NCBI RefSeq assembly: GCF_001612885.1
Contig: NZ_BDBH01000004.1
Coordinates: 558,001-622,000 of the forward strand
Source of the DNA: Nocardia harenae NBRC 108248
GTDB taxonomy: Bacteria > Actinomycetota > Actinomycetes > Mycobacteriales > Mycobacteriaceae
Direction of reading: 5' to 3'
Length of the DNA: 64,000 nt
Below the pieces are notes generated by a model. The model had not been told where the DNA came from and made no database searches. It was given only the letters and a program-made list of their open reading frames with translations. Numbering within the stretch: the stretch's first letter is position 1; each line of letters opens with the position of its first letter. The translations under genes and the position numbers were made by a program. Positions 7,554 to 15,781 of the stretch are shown piece by piece.

Positions 7554-8701
7554 GCGACCTCTGTGCCCCCACCTTCGCCGAACTCGCGGTGCGGCTCGGC
7601 TTCTCCTGCGACGAGGCGGGCGGGCTGATCGAGTTCCGCAACCCGGCCGCGCTGGAGAACTGGACGCTGCCGGTGCTCGAGGCGACCATCGTGCTCGGCT
7701 CGATCCTCGCCCTGGTCCACGCCATCGTGCGGCTGCGCCGCCACCGCGACCCGACCAACCTCGTGCTCTGGTTCGGCGCCACCGCCTACCTTTTCGTGAT
7801 CGAGCCGCCGCTGTACTTCCCGGCGGCGTTCGGTATCGAGGAACACGTCGACACCATGTTCGCGCACAACGTCTTCACCGTGGACTTCCTGTGGGGGCGG
7901 CTACCGCTCTACATCGTCGCGATCTATCCGCTCATGGCGACGCTGGCCTTCGAGATCGTCCGTATGCTCGGGGTGTTCCGCCGGTACGGGGTGCTGGCGG
8001 GCGCTGTGTGCGTGGGCTTCGTGCACCACGCCTTCTACGAGATCTTCGACCACATCGGCCCCCAGCTGCGCTGGTGGGAGTGGTCGCTGGACAATCCCAT
8101 CAACCAGCCCTTCTTCGCCGCGGTGCCGCTGCCGAGCGTGGTCGTCTTCGCCGCGCTCTGGCCGATGTCGCTGGCGCTGTGCGTGCAGTTCTTCGTCGGG
8201 CGGCAGGTGGATGCCGGGGTGGAGTTCACCGGCCTGCAACTGGTTCGGCGGACCGTGGTGATCGGACTGCTCGCCTCGGTCGGCACTTTCGTGTTGCCGT
8301 TGCCCGCCACCGTGATCGGGGTCGGCAGCGACACGGTTCGCGGAATCGTGTACGCGGCGGAACTGGTCGTGCTGGCGGTGGTGGCGGTGGTGCTGCTGTG
8401 CCGGCGGTGGTCGGAGCTGCGGGCCAACGCCTCGTCGCCGCGCGGTGATCGCAATGGGTTCGTGCAGTGCTATGCCGTCGTGTACCTGGTGGTGATGGGG
8501 GTGCTGTGGGTGACCGCGCTTCCGTTCTATTTCGGCGCGGAGGACGGCGTTACCGGCAAGGGTGATCCCATCGGCAGTCTCTGGTACACCATCGCCTGCT
8601 TCGGCATCGCGATCGCTTCGGTGCTCGCCACCGTCACGATCCCGCCGATCGCCGGGCCGAGTGCAGCGGTGGCGCCTGCCGAGGAGTCGGCCCCGGCCTA
8701 A
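7550..8701 (+). CDS. Multi-pass integral membrane protein of unknown function
   Basis: 383 residues beginning with the ATG that overlaps the hydrolase stop by 4 bases, so the two are probably co-translated. About eight hydrophobic segments are visible, starting with VLEATIVLGSILALVHAIV and ending with IACFGIAIASVLATVTI. Polar, His-rich stretches include VGFVHHAFYEIFDHIGPQLR. I do not recognise a named family with confidence; the pattern recalls actinobacterial membrane proteins found beside PF10118 hydrolases. A role in lipid or membrane oxidation together with the hydrolase is a guess from context only. The C-terminus is Ala/Pro-rich and probably disordered. Confidence 0.75.
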   Translation: MSDLCAPTFAELAVRLGFSCDEAGGLIEFRNPAALENWTLPVLEATIVLGSILALVHAIVRLRRHRDPTNLVLWFGATAYLFVIEPPLYFPAAFGIEEHVDTMFAHNVFTVDFLWGRLPLYIVAIYPLMATLAFEIVRMLGVFRRYGVLAGAVCVGFVHHAFYEIFDHIGPQLRWWEWSLDNPINQPFFAAVPLPSVVVFAALWPMSLALCVQFFVGRQVDAGVEFTGLQLVRRTVVIGLLASVGTFVLPLPATVIGVGSDTVRGIVYAAELVVLAVVAVVLLCRRWSELRANASSPRGDRNGFVQCYAVVYLVVMGVLWVTALPFYFGAEDGVTGKGDPIGSLWYTIACFGIAIASVLATVTIPPIAGPSAAVAPAEESAPA

Positions 8702-8774
8702 CGCCCCGGTGGTGCGGCCGGGTCCCGGGCCGAGGGGCCGCACCGCAACCCGCCTCGGCCCGCCCCGCCCCAGG

Positions 8775-10619
8775 TCACCGCCCGGCGAGCGCGTGCGTCA
8801 CCAGCTCACCGAGAATCTCGATCCCGTCGGTGCTCAGCACCGACTCCGGATGGAACTGCACCGATGCGAATCCGGGCCCGCGCAGCGCGTGCACGGCCCC
8901 GCTCGCCCCGTCGACGCAACTGGCGACCCAGGGCGGCGGCACCGCGCCCACCGCGGTGAAGCTGTTGTAGAGCCCGACGGTCGTGCGCCGCCCGAAGAGG
9001 TCGATGGTGTGCTGGCTGCCCTGGTTCGGCGCGGCCAGCCGGACCAGCCGCAACCCGAGCCGCGCGGCCAGCAGCTGGTGGCTCAGGCAGATGGCGAGCA
9101 GCGGGCGGCTCTCGCGCAGCCGGTGTCGCAGCAGGGCGTCGATGCGCGCGATCCGCGGCTCGGCCGCATCGGTGGGGTCGCCGGGGCCGGGGCCCATGAC
9201 GAGCAGGTCGGCGGGGTCGGAGTCGGGCTGGTCGCTCCAGCGCCGGATCCGGACGGTGAGCCCGAGGTGCCGCAGCTGGTGGCCGAGCATGGCCGACCAC
9301 TCGTCCTCGCAGTCGACGATCGTCGCGGTGACCGGCTCGGCGCCGGTGCGCGGCGTGCAGGCGGGCTGGCGGTCGAGCCAGAACTGGGCGAGCGAGCCGT
9401 TGCGCGCGGCCAGCGCCTTGCGGATCTCGGCGTGCTCGTGCAGTGCGGTGCGCCCGGCGGCGGGCCGGTGCCCGCGCCGCACGCCGAGCGCCTGGAGCAC
9501 GCCGGCGAGCTTGGCGTGCGTCTCGGCGACCTCGGTGGCGGGGTCGGAGGCGCGGACCAGCGTCGCGCCGACGGAGGCCTTCACGGTGCCGTCGGCGCCC
9601 AGCTCGACGGTGCGGATGAGGATCGGGGCATCCAGGGTCTGGCCGTGCTCGTCGCGGCCGAGCAGGGCGAGCACGCCGGAGTAGTAGCCGCGGCCGCCCT
9701 CCTCGTAGCGGTGGATGATCCGGGCGGCGTTCTCGATCGGGGAGCCGGTGACGGTGGGGGCGAACATGGTGGCGCGCAGGATGTCCCGGACATCGCGGGT
9801 GCTCGCGCCGCGCAGCAGGTACTCGGTGTGGGTGAGGTTGCCCATCTGCTTGAGGTACGGGCCGAGCACCTGGCCGCCGCGGTCGCAGACGGCGGCCATC
9901 ATCTTGAGCTCCTCGTCGACGACCATGAACAGCTCGTCGGTCTCCTTGCGGTCGCCGAGGAATTCGAGCACGGCGCGCGGGTCGGGCGCGGCGCCGGGGT
10001 GGCGCAGGGTGCCGCTGATCGGGTTCATCAGCACCGTCCCCGCCTGCGCGGAGACGTGCCGCTCCGGGGTGGCGCCGACCAGCGCCAGCTCGGGGGTGAC
10101 GAAGGCGAAGGTCCAGTAGGCGCCGACCTCGTGGCGCAGCAGCCGGCGCAGCAGCACCAGCGCGCTGCGCACGTGGTCGCCGCCGATCCGGCCCCGGAAG
10201 TCCCGGCGGATGACGAAGTTGGCGCCCGCGCCGTGCGCGATCTCGTCGGTCACGATCTGCTTGACGATCTGCGCGTAATCGCTGTCCGAGGTGGTGAATT
10301 CGCCGGCGCGCAGCCCGGGGCTGCCCGCGGGCAGCAGGTCGACGGCGTCGGCGACCGCGGCGGTGTCGCGCGCCTCGATCAGCAGGCAGGTGAGCGCGGC
10401 GCCGTCGTCGTGGCAGGCGAAGCCGCGCTCGCCGATCTGCCGGTACGGGATGGCGGCGAGCACGGCGGGGCCGTCCGCCGCCTCGGGCAGCGGGATGTCG
10501 CCGATGGCGGCGACCTCGCGCGCGCTGCCGGTCAGCACGTCCAGCGTGCTGCCGTCACGGCAGAGCAGCGCGAAGCAGTCGTGTTGCCCTTCGAGGACCT
10601 CGATCAACAGCTCGGACAC
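8775..10619 (-). CDS. Fused chorismate-utilising amidotransferase (PhzE / TrpEG-type anthranilate or ADIC synthase)
   Basis: 614 residues from the GTG at 10619, preceded by AAAGGG; the frame is open further upstream but that part lies in the leader region. Residues ~100-395 form the chorismate-binding domain (NPISGTLRHP, GSPIENAARIIHRYEEGGRG). Residues ~430-614 form a class I glutamine amidotransferase with an apparently intact triad: Cys511 in LLAICLSHQ, and His590 and Glu592 in FHPES. IPYRQIGERGFACHDDG and FVIRRDF closely resemble PhzE, which makes 2-amino-2-deoxyisochorismate; related fused enzymes make anthranilate. No isochorismatase or other phenazine gene is nearby. A Trp-containing leader peptide upstream suggests attenuation by charged tRNA-Trp, favouring a link to tryptophan or anthranilate. 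Confidence 0.85.
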   Translation of the reverse strand: MSELLIEVLEGQHDCFALLCRDGSTLDVLTGSAREVAAIGDIPLPEAADGPAVLAAIPYRQIGERGFACHDDGAALTCLLIEARDTAAVADAVDLLPAGSPGLRAGEFTTSDSDYAQIVKQIVTDEIAHGAGANFVIRRDFRGRIGGDHVRSALVLLRRLLRHEVGAYWTFAFVTPELALVGATPERHVSAQAGTVLMNPISGTLRHPGAAPDPRAVLEFLGDRKETDELFMVVDEELKMMAAVCDRGGQVLGPYLKQMGNLTHTEYLLRGASTRDVRDILRATMFAPTVTGSPIENAARIIHRYEEGGRGYYSGVLALLGRDEHGQTLDAPILIRTVELGADGTVKASVGATLVRASDPATEVAETHAKLAGVLQALGVRRGHRPAAGRTALHEHAEIRKALAARNGSLAQFWLDRQPACTPRTGAEPVTATIVDCEDEWSAMLGHQLRHLGLTVRIRRWSDQPDSDPADLLVMGPGPGDPTDAAEPRIARIDALLRHRLRESRPLLAICLSHQLLAARLGLRLVRLAAPNQGSQHTIDLFGRRTTVGLYNSFTAVGAVPPPWVASCVDGASGAVHALRGPGFASVQFHPESVLSTDGIEILGELVTHALAGR

Positions 10620-10666
10620 CGGGAACCCTTTCGTATCGCCTGCCCGAACTCCGAACCCCTGCTCGC

Positions 10667-10699
10667 CAGAGGCGCGTCCCGACGGGAAGGCAGCCTCTG
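10667..10699 (-). promoter_or_regulatory. Candidate attenuator hairpin downstream of Trp leader peptide
   Basis: On the minus strand CAGAGGC and GCCTCTG make perfect 7-base arms around an inner CCCG/CGGG stem, giving a strong hairpin between the leader peptide and the chorismate-enzyme start. A second self-complementary block, AGTGGCGCCACT, overlaps the last Trp and His codons of the leader, so ribosome stalling would alter which structure forms. There is no U-run after the hairpin, so it may act by pausing or by occluding the start region rather than as a classical terminator. Confidence 0.5.
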
Positions 10700-10728
10700 A
10701 GCGGAGCGATCGCACGCTGACGGGGCGC

Positions 10729-10764
10729 CTAGTGGCGCCACTGCCAGACGTGCCGGGTGATCAT
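10729..10764 (-). CDS. Trp leader peptide (MITRHVWQWRH), 11 residues
   Basis: A 12-codon frame ATG..TAG encodes MITRHVWQWRH, with two Trp codons separated by one codon. Trp is the rarest residue, and a W-x-W just before inverted repeats and a chorismate amidotransferase is the hallmark of ribosome-mediated trp attenuation. A TAGGGT box ends 8 bases before the ATG with a CGGACA box 17 bases further up, suggesting a leaderless transcript that begins at or very near the ATG. When charged tRNA-Trp is low, stalling at the Trp codons should favour expression of the downstream gene. It was found by eye and is too short for ordinary gene finders. Confidence 0.65.
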   Translation of the reverse strand: MITRHVWQWRH

Positions 10765-10772
10765 GATCGGAG

Positions 10773-10801
10773 ACCCTACAACACCGTCCCGGGAATGTCC
10801 G
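10773..10801 (-). promoter_or_regulatory. Promoter for the Trp leader and chorismate amidotransferase
   Basis: On the minus strand CGGACA (-35 like) and TAGGGT (-10, TANNNT type) are separated by 17 bases. The -10 ends 8 bases before the leader ATG, placing transcription start at or next to that ATG, as in many leaderless actinobacterial mRNAs. It lies between the rph stop codon and the leader, so the downstream gene need not be read from the rph promoter. Confidence 0.5.
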
Positions 10802-10850
10802 ACTGGAAACATTTCGCGTCGGGAGGTGGGCTCGGCCCCGGGGAGACCGC

Positions 10851-13499
10851 TCACCGGCCGGGCAGCAGTTCGACGTAACCGTCGGTGCCGTGCACGCGGA
10901 TGCGCTGCCCGTCCCGGACGAGCGCGGTGGCGTGCTCGACCCCGACGACGGCGGGCAGGCCGTACTCGCGGGCGATGACGGCGCCGTGCGTCATGAGCCC
11001 GCCCGCCTCGGTCACCAGCCCGGCGATGGCGACGAAGAGCGGGGTCCAGCTCGGGTCGGTGTAGGCGGTGACCAGGATGTCGCCCGGCTGCAGGTCGGCG
11101 TGCGCGATATCGGTGACGACGCGGGCGCGGCCCTCGACCGTCCCGGCGGAGACCGGGGTGCCGGGCAGCGCGCCCGCGGGCAGGTCGGTGCGGCGGTAGG
11201 CGCCGGTCAGCACCTCGCCGTCGGAGGTGAGGACCCGCGGCGGGGTGAGCGCCTGGTGCGCGCGGAACGCGGTCCGGCGGGCGGCGATCAGCTCCGCGTC
11301 GGCGCGGTGGCAGGCGGCTACCGCGCGGAGTTCGTCGAAGCGCAGGTAGTCGATGTCGTCGGCGGCCCGCAGCACCCCGGCCGCCACGAGCCGGTCCGCT
11401 TCGCGCAGCAGTGCCTGCTTGTACACGAAGTAGCGGCAGACCATGCCGTACTTCGGGTACTCGCGATAGCCGGAGAAGGTGCGGACCCGGTCGATCATCC
11501 GCTCGGTCTCGGCGGCCTTCGCGGCACCGTCCGGGAGCGCCCGCACCTCCCGCAGGATGCGCTGCCCGGCCTGCTCGGCGGCGTGCAGGCCGTCGGCGAA
11601 CTGCCGGGCGCCCGCCCCGGCCTCGAACCCGGCGACATTGCCGAGGATGGCGGGCAGCAACGTGGCGGGGCGCTCGCTCCAGCGCGGGCGGGTGATGTCG
11701 ATCTCGCCCGCGCAGCGCATGCCGTACCGCTCGAGGAAGCCCTCGAGCGCTGCCCGTGCCTGCTCCCCGCCGGGCAGGCCGGGCAGCCGGTCGGCGAATT
11801 CCTCGGTCGCGACCCGCTGCTCGCCGGCGGCGAGCCGGTCCGGGAAGCCCGCCTGCGCGCGGTGTTCGATCTGCCGCAGGTAGGCGATGACCTCGGGGTG
11901 CGGGCGGATGGCGTCGGCGACGTCGAGCAGCGCGAGCCCCATCTCCGAGGTGATATTGCCGGGGACCGAGCGGGTGAGCGCGTCGGCGGCGTTCTTCTCG
12001 CCCAGCCACTCCAGGAGCCGGTCGTTGAGCCACTCGGAGGCCTGCATGGCGGCGGTGATCAACGCGAGGCCGCGCGGGTCGAACAGCACCCGGCGCAGCT
12101 CCTGGATATCGGCGCGGATGAAGTCGAGCAGCGCGGCCCCGGTGTGGCCCTCGATCTCGCGCTTCAGCACCGCCAGTGATGCCTCGCTCTCCGCGATGAG
12201 TTCGCCGACGGTCGCGGGGTCGAGTTCGGCCGGTGCGGGCACGGTGCCCGGCACCGGACGATCCGGCTCGGCCGCCTCGGCGACGTAGCCGCCGCGCTCC
12301 ACCAGGGTGCGCAGGGCGTCGCCGAGCAGCGGATCGGACTTGCCGAGCGCCGCCACCAGCGCGGCGCGGGAGCCGGGCGCGGCGAGCACCGGGGTGACAT
12401 CGACGAAGAGCCGCCCGCCCGCGTCCCGCATGGGCGCGCCGCTGGTGAGCTGCCACAGCGAGATGCCGAGCGGCTTCATGGCATCGGTCATCATCTGCTG
12501 GTGGCCCACCGAGACGTAGACGCGGGTGCCGCCGTCCGCCGCTTCGGGAATGGGGAAGAGCGTGGTGATCGGCCTGCTCTGCACGATGCGGACGCCGTCG
12601 TCGGCCAGGCACCACTCGATGTCCTGCGGGCTGCCGAAGTGCGCCTCGATCCGGCGGCCGAGCCGCGCGAGCTCGAGCACCTCGGCATCGGTCAGCACCG
12701 GGTCGTCGCGATGCTCGGGCGCGATCTCGCGCACCCGGGTGCCCCCGGCCGGTGCCGCCTCCATCGCGAGCTGCTTGGACGCGATGGCCCGCTCGACGAT
12801 CGCGCCACCGCGCACCCGGAGGTTGTCGGCGTTCACCAGCCCCGAGACCAGCGCCTCGCCGAGCCCGAAGACAGCGTCGATCGAGGTCACCGTGCGGTCC
12901 GAGGTCACCGGATCGGCGGTGACCAGCACCCCCGCGGCACGCGGGAAGATCATGGCCTGCACCACCACCGCCATCCGGATCCCGCTGTGCCCGAACCCGT
13001 TCCGCTGCCGGTAGGCCACGGCCCGCTCGGTGAAGAGCGAACCCCAGCAGCGGCGCACGTGCTCGAGCACCTCGTCGGCGCCGGAGATGTTCAGGTAGCT
13101 GTCCTGCTGCCCGGCGAAGGACGCCGTCGGCAGATCCTCCGCCGTCGCGCTGGAGCGCACCGCGTAGGCGCCCTCCGCGCCGAGCCGGGCGTGCGCGGCC
13201 ACGATCTCCGCCGCCACCTCGCCCGGGATCTCCAGCTCCTCGATCGCGGTGCGCACCCGCGCGCTGAGCACCCGGCCCGCCTCCCGGTCGCCGGGCTCGA
13301 GCCGGGACAGCTCGTCGAACAGCTCCTCCAGCTCGGGCGCGCCCGCCACCGCCGCGGTGTAGGCCGCCGTGGTCACGCAGAACCCGTCCGGCACCCGCAC
13401 CCCGTCGACGCGCGACAGCTCGCCGAGGTTCGCGCCCTTGCCGCCGACGATCGCGACCTGGGTCCGGTCGATCTCCGCGAAGCCGAGCACATAGGCCAT
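10851..13499 (-). CDS. rph: Rifampicin phosphotransferase
   Basis: 882 residues from the ATG at 13499, with GAGGAG as ribosome-binding site. The order matches rifampicin phosphotransferases: an N-terminal ATP-grasp domain (IVGGKGANLGELSRV; AVRSSATAEDLPTASFAGQ), a long central rifamycin-binding region (VGHQQMMTDAMKPLGISLWQ; WLGEKNAADALTRSVPGNIT) and a C-terminal swivelling phospho-His domain with TEAGGLMTHGAVIAREYG (His about 838). The enzyme uses ATP to phosphorylate rifamycins, giving AMP and Pi, and is homologous to PEP synthase; the central region argues for Rph. I did not see the inverted repeat known as the rifamycin-associated element in the ~120 bases upstream, so inducibility is uncertain. 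Confidence 0.9.
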   Translation of the reverse strand: MAYVLGFAEIDRTQVAIVGGKGANLGELSRVDGVRVPDGFCVTTAAYTAAVAGAPELEELFDELSRLEPGDREAGRVLSARVRTAIEELEIPGEVAAEIVAAHARLGAEGAYAVRSSATAEDLPTASFAGQQDSYLNISGADEVLEHVRRCWGSLFTERAVAYRQRNGFGHSGIRMAVVVQAMIFPRAAGVLVTADPVTSDRTVTSIDAVFGLGEALVSGLVNADNLRVRGGAIVERAIASKQLAMEAAPAGGTRVREIAPEHRDDPVLTDAEVLELARLGRRIEAHFGSPQDIEWCLADDGVRIVQSRPITTLFPIPEAADGGTRVYVSVGHQQMMTDAMKPLGISLWQLTSGAPMRDAGGRLFVDVTPVLAAPGSRAALVAALGKSDPLLGDALRTLVERGGYVAEAAEPDRPVPGTVPAPAELDPATVGELIAESEASLAVLKREIEGHTGAALLDFIRADIQELRRVLFDPRGLALITAAMQASEWLNDRLLEWLGEKNAADALTRSVPGNITSEMGLALLDVADAIRPHPEVIAYLRQIEHRAQAGFPDRLAAGEQRVATEEFADRLPGLPGGEQARAALEGFLERYGMRCAGEIDITRPRWSERPATLLPAILGNVAGFEAGAGARQFADGLHAAEQAGQRILREVRALPDGAAKAAETERMIDRVRTFSGYREYPKYGMVCRYFVYKQALLREADRLVAAGVLRAADDIDYLRFDELRAVAACHRADAELIAARRTAFRAHQALTPPRVLTSDGEVLTGAYRRTDLPAGALPGTPVSAGTVEGRARVVTDIAHADLQPGDILVTAYTDPSWTPLFVAIAGLVTEAGGLMTHGAVIAREYGLPAVVGVEHATALVRDGQRIRVHGTDGYVELLPGR

Positions 13500-13803
13500 T
13501 CGCCACTCCTCACCTGGGGTTTCTCCTACGACGGGAGCGAGTATGGACCACAGATCGGCGGCTCATGAGCGCGCGAAATCGGGTATACAGTGAAAGGGGG
13601 ATGGGGGATCAGACCGCGATGGGCTCCCACTGCGGAATGCGCCCGGTCGTGGCCAGAATCCGATTAAGCGTCGGTGCGGAGTCCGGGATCGGCACCGGTC
13701 GCGCTCACCTGCTCGAGCAGGAGGGCGAGCACGTCGTCGTCCCAGCCCGCGCCGGCGAGCCCGGGCGCCCGGTACAGCAGGTGGTTCGGCCGAGCACGTC
13801 GGG

Positions 13804-14022
13804 GTGAGCCCCAAGTGGGTGCTGCGCCGCTACCGGGTGCGCGAACTCGCCCGGCGGCTCGAGCGGGGCGCCGAGATCGACTGGCCACTGCTCGCCGCCG
13901 ACCTCGGCTACGCCGACCAGGCGCACTTCGTCCGCGACTGCACCCGCATGCTGGGCGAGCCCCCGACCCGCTTCGCCGCCCGCTATCGAGACCGTCCGGA
14001 ACGTTCCCCGGCGGCCCGATAG
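13804..14022 (+). pseudogene. Remnant of an AraC-like regulator (helix-turn-helix part only)
   Basis: The frame reads VSPKWVLRRYRVRELARRLE and then LGYADQAHFVRDCTRMLGEP, the hallmark second half of AraC-type DNA-binding domains in actinobacterial regulators. In the same frame the preceding codons give AEHVG, but no N-terminal domain or credible start is visible, and the 300 bases between the rph start and this fragment hold no matching sensor domain. Only ~72 residues remain, against ~250 for intact members. Most likely a decayed gene; expression of a stand-alone DNA-binding fragment from the GTG at 13804 cannot be ruled out. The stretch 13500-13803 otherwise shows only the rph promoter region. 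Confidence 0.6.
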
Positions 14023-14124
14023 ACCCGATATGCTCGGTGGGCGAACAACTTCCGCCGCTGGCCCGTCGATGCCGACGCCGGCGGTGAGCAAGAACCGAAT
14101 GCTCGACGGGGGAGGGCTCGAACC

Positions 14125-14565
14125 ATGAACATTCGACGACTGGGCGCGGGAATCGCGGCAGCGCTGGGGATCGGGGTGCTCGGCGGGGCGACAGCCGTTC
14201 CGGCGCAGGCGGATCCGCTCCCGCAGTGGGCGCCGATCGGCACCACGCTTTACACCTTCGGTGACGCGAACTTCTGCGCCGGAGCGATTTCCGTGGATCT
14301 CGAGGCCGCGCCGAAGAAGCCGGGGTTCGTGCGGGCGCGGGTGACGCCGCAGGGGTACCTGAGCGGGCCGTGCGGCAACCGCGTCATGATCGGCTGGGTC
14401 GGCTCGGCGGGCTTCCGGCACCAGGACGTGTACGTGCGCACCGGCGCGGTGCGCGGCGAGACCGTGACCGTCGACCTGTGGGTGGGGATGGGCCCGGCCA
14501 AGATCATGTCGAGCAGCTGGCCGATCCAGGGGCCGTTCGCCGAGTGGTACCTCTACGTTCCGTAG
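14125..14565 (+). CDS. Secreted hypothetical protein with Sec signal peptide
   Basis: 146 residues from an ATG preceded by GGGGGAGGG. Residues 1-29 form a signal peptide (basic NIRR, then a hydrophobic Ala/Gly/Leu core) with predicted cleavage after AQA at residue 29. The mature protein is ~117 residues, rich in beta-prone Gly/Val and aromatic residues, and has two Cys (NFCAG and GPCGN) that could form a disulfide. I do not recognise a family; similar small exported proteins are common in Nocardia. It ends 8 bases before the end of the converging DUF2993 gene, with no room for a long terminator. Confidence 0.75.
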   Translation: MNIRRLGAGIAAALGIGVLGGATAVPAQADPLPQWAPIGTTLYTFGDANFCAGAISVDLEAAPKKPGFVRARVTPQGYLSGPCGNRVMIGWVGSAGFRHQDVYVRTGAVRGETVTVDLWVGMGPAKIMSSSWPIQGPFAEWYLYVP

Positions 14566-14573
14566 CCCCCGGT

Positions 14574-15275
14574 TCAGGAGAGGTCGTCGAAGCGGACGCC
14601 CGCGGCCACCGCGGTGACGTGCAGCCCGTCGGCGGCGGCGCGGATGGCGGTGATCCGCGCGCCGAGCGGCAGGTCCTGCAGCGGAATGGTGAAGGCCAGG
14701 CCGCGGCTCACCACCGAGAGCGGCAGCGCGGGGCCGCCGACGGCGGACTGCACCGAGATCGGGGTGAGCTCGATCCCGTCGTCGGCGGGCGCCATGGCGA
14801 AGACGATGGTCGCCGGGACGGGGAAGGGGAGCCCGTCCACCGGGAAGGTGCCGGTGACGCGCAGCCCGTCCGGGCTGTCGGAGAGTTCCCGGACGCCGTC
14901 GTCGGCGAAGCGGCGGACGGTGTCGTAGGGGAGCACTGCCTCGGCCGTCGCCCCGGCCGCGACCAGGGTCGAGGTATTGCCCGCGACCAGGTCGGCGAGC
15001 GGGGCGGTGACGTCGGTGAGGGTGAGCCGCAGGTCGCGCACGGTGACCTCCTGGTCGCTCCACTCGTCGGCCCGGATGTCGATGGTCTCGTACCGGCCGT
15101 CGGCGGCCTGGGTGAGGAACGGGAAGCCGCCGATATCCACCGCCGGGTCGCGGTCGAGCGCGTACTCGGCGGCGATCCGGCGCCCGATCTCGTTCTGCGC
15201 CAGCACCACCGCGATCCGGTCGCCCGCGATCAGCCCGATCGCCGCGACCACGATCAGTATCACCAGCGCGCGCAT
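14574..15275 (-). CDS. LmeA/DUF2993 phospholipid-binding protein
   Basis: 233 residues from the ATG at 15275. One N-terminal hydrophobic segment (LVILIVVAAIGLIAG) acts as an uncleaved anchor or signal, followed by a beta-rich domain. PAVDIGGFPFLTQAADGRYE and the later VTVRDLRLTLTDVTAPLADL are characteristic of DUF2993 (PF11209). The mycobacterial member LmeA binds phospholipids and supports lipomannan maturation in the periplasm. That function is known for one homologue only, and actinobacteria often carry several paralogues, so the specific role here is open. It stands alone on the minus strand. Confidence 0.8.
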   Translation of the reverse strand: MRALVILIVVAAIGLIAGDRIAVVLAQNEIGRRIAAEYALDRDPAVDIGGFPFLTQAADGRYETIDIRADEWSDQEVTVRDLRLTLTDVTAPLADLVAGNTSTLVAAGATAEAVLPYDTVRRFADDGVRELSDSPDGLRVTGTFPVDGLPFPVPATIVFAMAPADDGIELTPISVQSAVGGPALPLSVVSRGLAFTIPLQDLPLGARITAIRAAADGLHVTAVAAGVRFDDLS

Positions 15276-15355
15276 GCGCTCACCTGCTCGGCCATCGCAC
15301 CATCATCGCGGCTGCGGGCCTGCGGTGCGAACCATTGCCCGCTATCGGCCGCGGA

Positions 15356-15754
15356 TCAGGGCGCGTCCAGCACGCCCGCGGGCACGCCGTAGGGCAGGAA
15401 CCGCACCCGGCGGCGGTCGTCGGTGTTGTCGCGGTGCGCGCGCAGCGCCTCCAGCTCGCTGGGGAAGACCTGGTCGACCCGGGCCGTGCCGTCCTCGTCC
15501 ACGGTGTAGATCACCCAGACGCCGCTGCCGGTCGCGCCGGCGGTCTCGCCCTCCGGCTGCGGTGCGGTGCGCGGCTTCTCCGGCTGCGGCGCGAACTGGC
15601 CGAGCAGCGCCGCCAGCGAGCCGATGCTCGCGCCGTCGACCCGCTCCAGGTACCCGCCCGCCTTGCCGATCAGGTCGCGCAGCTCGATTCCCGCCTCGCG
15701 CAGCGCGCGCTCGATGTCTTCCGGGTCGAGGCCGAAGGGGCCGTTGGTTGCCAT
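15356..15754 (-). CDS. Conserved hypothetical protein
   Basis: 132 residues from the ATG at 15754. The N-terminal third (LDPEDIERALREAGIELRDL) is a charged amphipathic helix; a Pro/Glu-rich linker follows, and the C-terminal half (VWVIYTVDEDGTARVDQVFP; ELEALRAHRDNTDDRRRVRF) looks like a small beta-rich domain. I recognise no named family. No membrane segment or signal peptide is seen, so it is probably cytoplasmic. It lies 27 bases upstream of nothing on its strand and follows another hypothetical minus-strand gene by 27 bases, which suggests a two-gene unit. Confidence 0.65.
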   Translation of the reverse strand: MATNGPFGLDPEDIERALREAGIELRDLIGKAGGYLERVDGASIGSLAALLGQFAPQPEKPRTAPQPEGETAGATGSGVWVIYTVDEDGTARVDQVFPSELEALRAHRDNTDDRRRVRFLPYGVPAGVLDAP

Positions 15755-15781
15755 CGCATGTGCTCCTGGGGACGAGACGAT

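Noticed and set aside
13664..13888. Minus-strand frame with the protein-like segment GLAGAGWDDDVLALLLEQVS
   Set aside because: The segment looks non-random, but the rest is Arg/Pro-rich, there is no credible start and it lies opposite the AraC remnant; at most another decayed fragment.
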